A model generated the notes under the pieces. It worked only from the letters and a program-made list of their open reading frames with translations, was not told the DNA's origin and searched no databases. A stretch of DNA of 32,629 nucleotides. Source: Oscillospiraceae bacterium. Its GTDB lineage: Bacteria > Bacillota > Clostridia > Oscillospirales > Oscillospiraceae. The DNA lies in the NCBI GenBank assembly GCA_910575265.1, contig CAJTEA010000028.1, forward strand, positions 1 through 32,629, read 5' to 3'. Position numbers and translations under genes: made by a program. Shown here piece by piece: positions 32,411-32,629 of the stretch. Within the stretch, counting starts at the first letter, position 1. Each line of letters starts with the position of its first letter.

Positions 32411-32629
32411 TTACGCGGTAAATGAAACTGTAGGTTCAGTTTCCGGCGGGGCGGCGGCAATTTCGCCAGCGGGCGTATAGGTAACCGGCTCACTGTCAAT
32501 GGGCTCCGCCGCCTCGGCGGGCCTGTTGTTTTTCAGCGCCGCTTTCGCCGCCTCGCTGATCTGAACCAAATCGGTTCCCTGGGGGCGGCCCGATTCTGTA
32601 CCTTCCTCAGCCCGCTTGCGCTCCTCCCG
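32411..32629 (-). CDS. 3' end of a hypothetical gene (partial)
   Basis: The last 72 codons of a minus-strand gene whose start lies beyond the window. The sequence is charged then Ala/Pro/Glu-rich (REERKRAEEG... LVQISEAAKAALKNN... TPAGEIAAAPPETEPTVSFTA). The segment 'LVQISEAAKAAL' recalls flagellum- or surface-related hypothetical proteins of Clostridia, but I do not assign a family. It stops about 20 nt before the coiled-coil gene. Confidence 0.7.
   Translation of the reverse strand, partial: REERKRAEEGTESGRPQGTDLVQISEAAKAALKNNRPAEAAEPIDSEPVTYTPAGEIAAAPPETEPTVSFTA

Noticed and set aside
1..32629. CRISPR arrays, tRNA or rRNA genes, classical DDE insertion sequences
   Set aside because: I saw no regularly spaced repeats of array length, no tRNA-like cloverleaf and no DDE transposase; mobility genes here are all of serine-recombinase or mobilization type.

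Overview
The window looks like the chromosome of a gut Clostridia bacterium, probably an Oscillospirales-type Firmicute. This rests on the S-layer-homology domain, strong GGAGG ribosome binding sites, frequent TTG/GTG starts, VanRS/VanZ-type regulation and the dense load of large serine recombinases. The flanks are clearly GC-rich. The stretch from about 6.0 to 15.3 kb is visibly AT-rich and is best read as imported accessory DNA. Species cannot be fixed from sequence alone.

Layout. (1) 1-1.25 kb: a lipoprotein gene and the 3' part of an S-layer-homology gene on the minus strand, broken at about 1250. (2) 1.25-6.0 kb: remains of a Tn4451-like mobilizable element on the plus strand: the C-terminal end of a MobV-type mobilization protein, a P4-type primase/helicase, two short triplets of GTAC tetramers on an 8-bp pitch, two small element genes and a full-length TnpX-type large serine recombinase. 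(3) 6.0-11.0 kb: a recombinase-domain-only protein and a truncated serine recombinase, then a three-gene operon resembling an ABC-three-component (ABC-3C) conflict system. Its nuclease-like gene is frameshifted near the 3' end, and its SMC-like ATPase has a TAA codon directly after the Walker A motif. (4) 11.0-15.3 kb: a second defence-like module: another recombinase-domain-only protein, then a KilA-N protein overlapping by 4 nt a 1010-residue SIR2-STAND-TPR protein. A 17-bp direct repeat lies at each edge, and a related third copy is inverted at 15.8 kb. This module is the best candidate for a little-described system.

(5) 15.3-23.3 kb, minus strand: a fragment of a recombinase gene, then a probable operon (transcribed right to left) of a DinG-like helicase, a 49-residue protein, four serine-recombinase-family genes (two full length, one lacking the catalytic domain, one catalytic-domain-only with Ala in place of the nucleophilic Ser) and a metallophosphoesterase. 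(6) 23.3-25.2 kb: a gene-poor zone with several strong hairpins and two small XRE-type regulators. (7) 25.2-31.8 kb, minus strand: a VanR/VanS-like two-component system with a small membrane protein, a VanZ-like protein, a YoaP-type acetyltransferase and an ABC-2 exporter. Near-identical tandem operator-like boxes sit upstream of the two-component operon, the VanZ-like gene and the exporter, suggesting one cell-envelope-stress regulon. (8) 31.8 kb to the end: a charged coiled-coil protein and the 3' end of a further gene.

The recurring theme is recombinase debris next to defence genes. Several genes carry single-base lesions (ABC-3C nuclease, ABC-3C ATPase, a 42-codon membrane protein). These could be real decay or assembly error, and the read data would decide.
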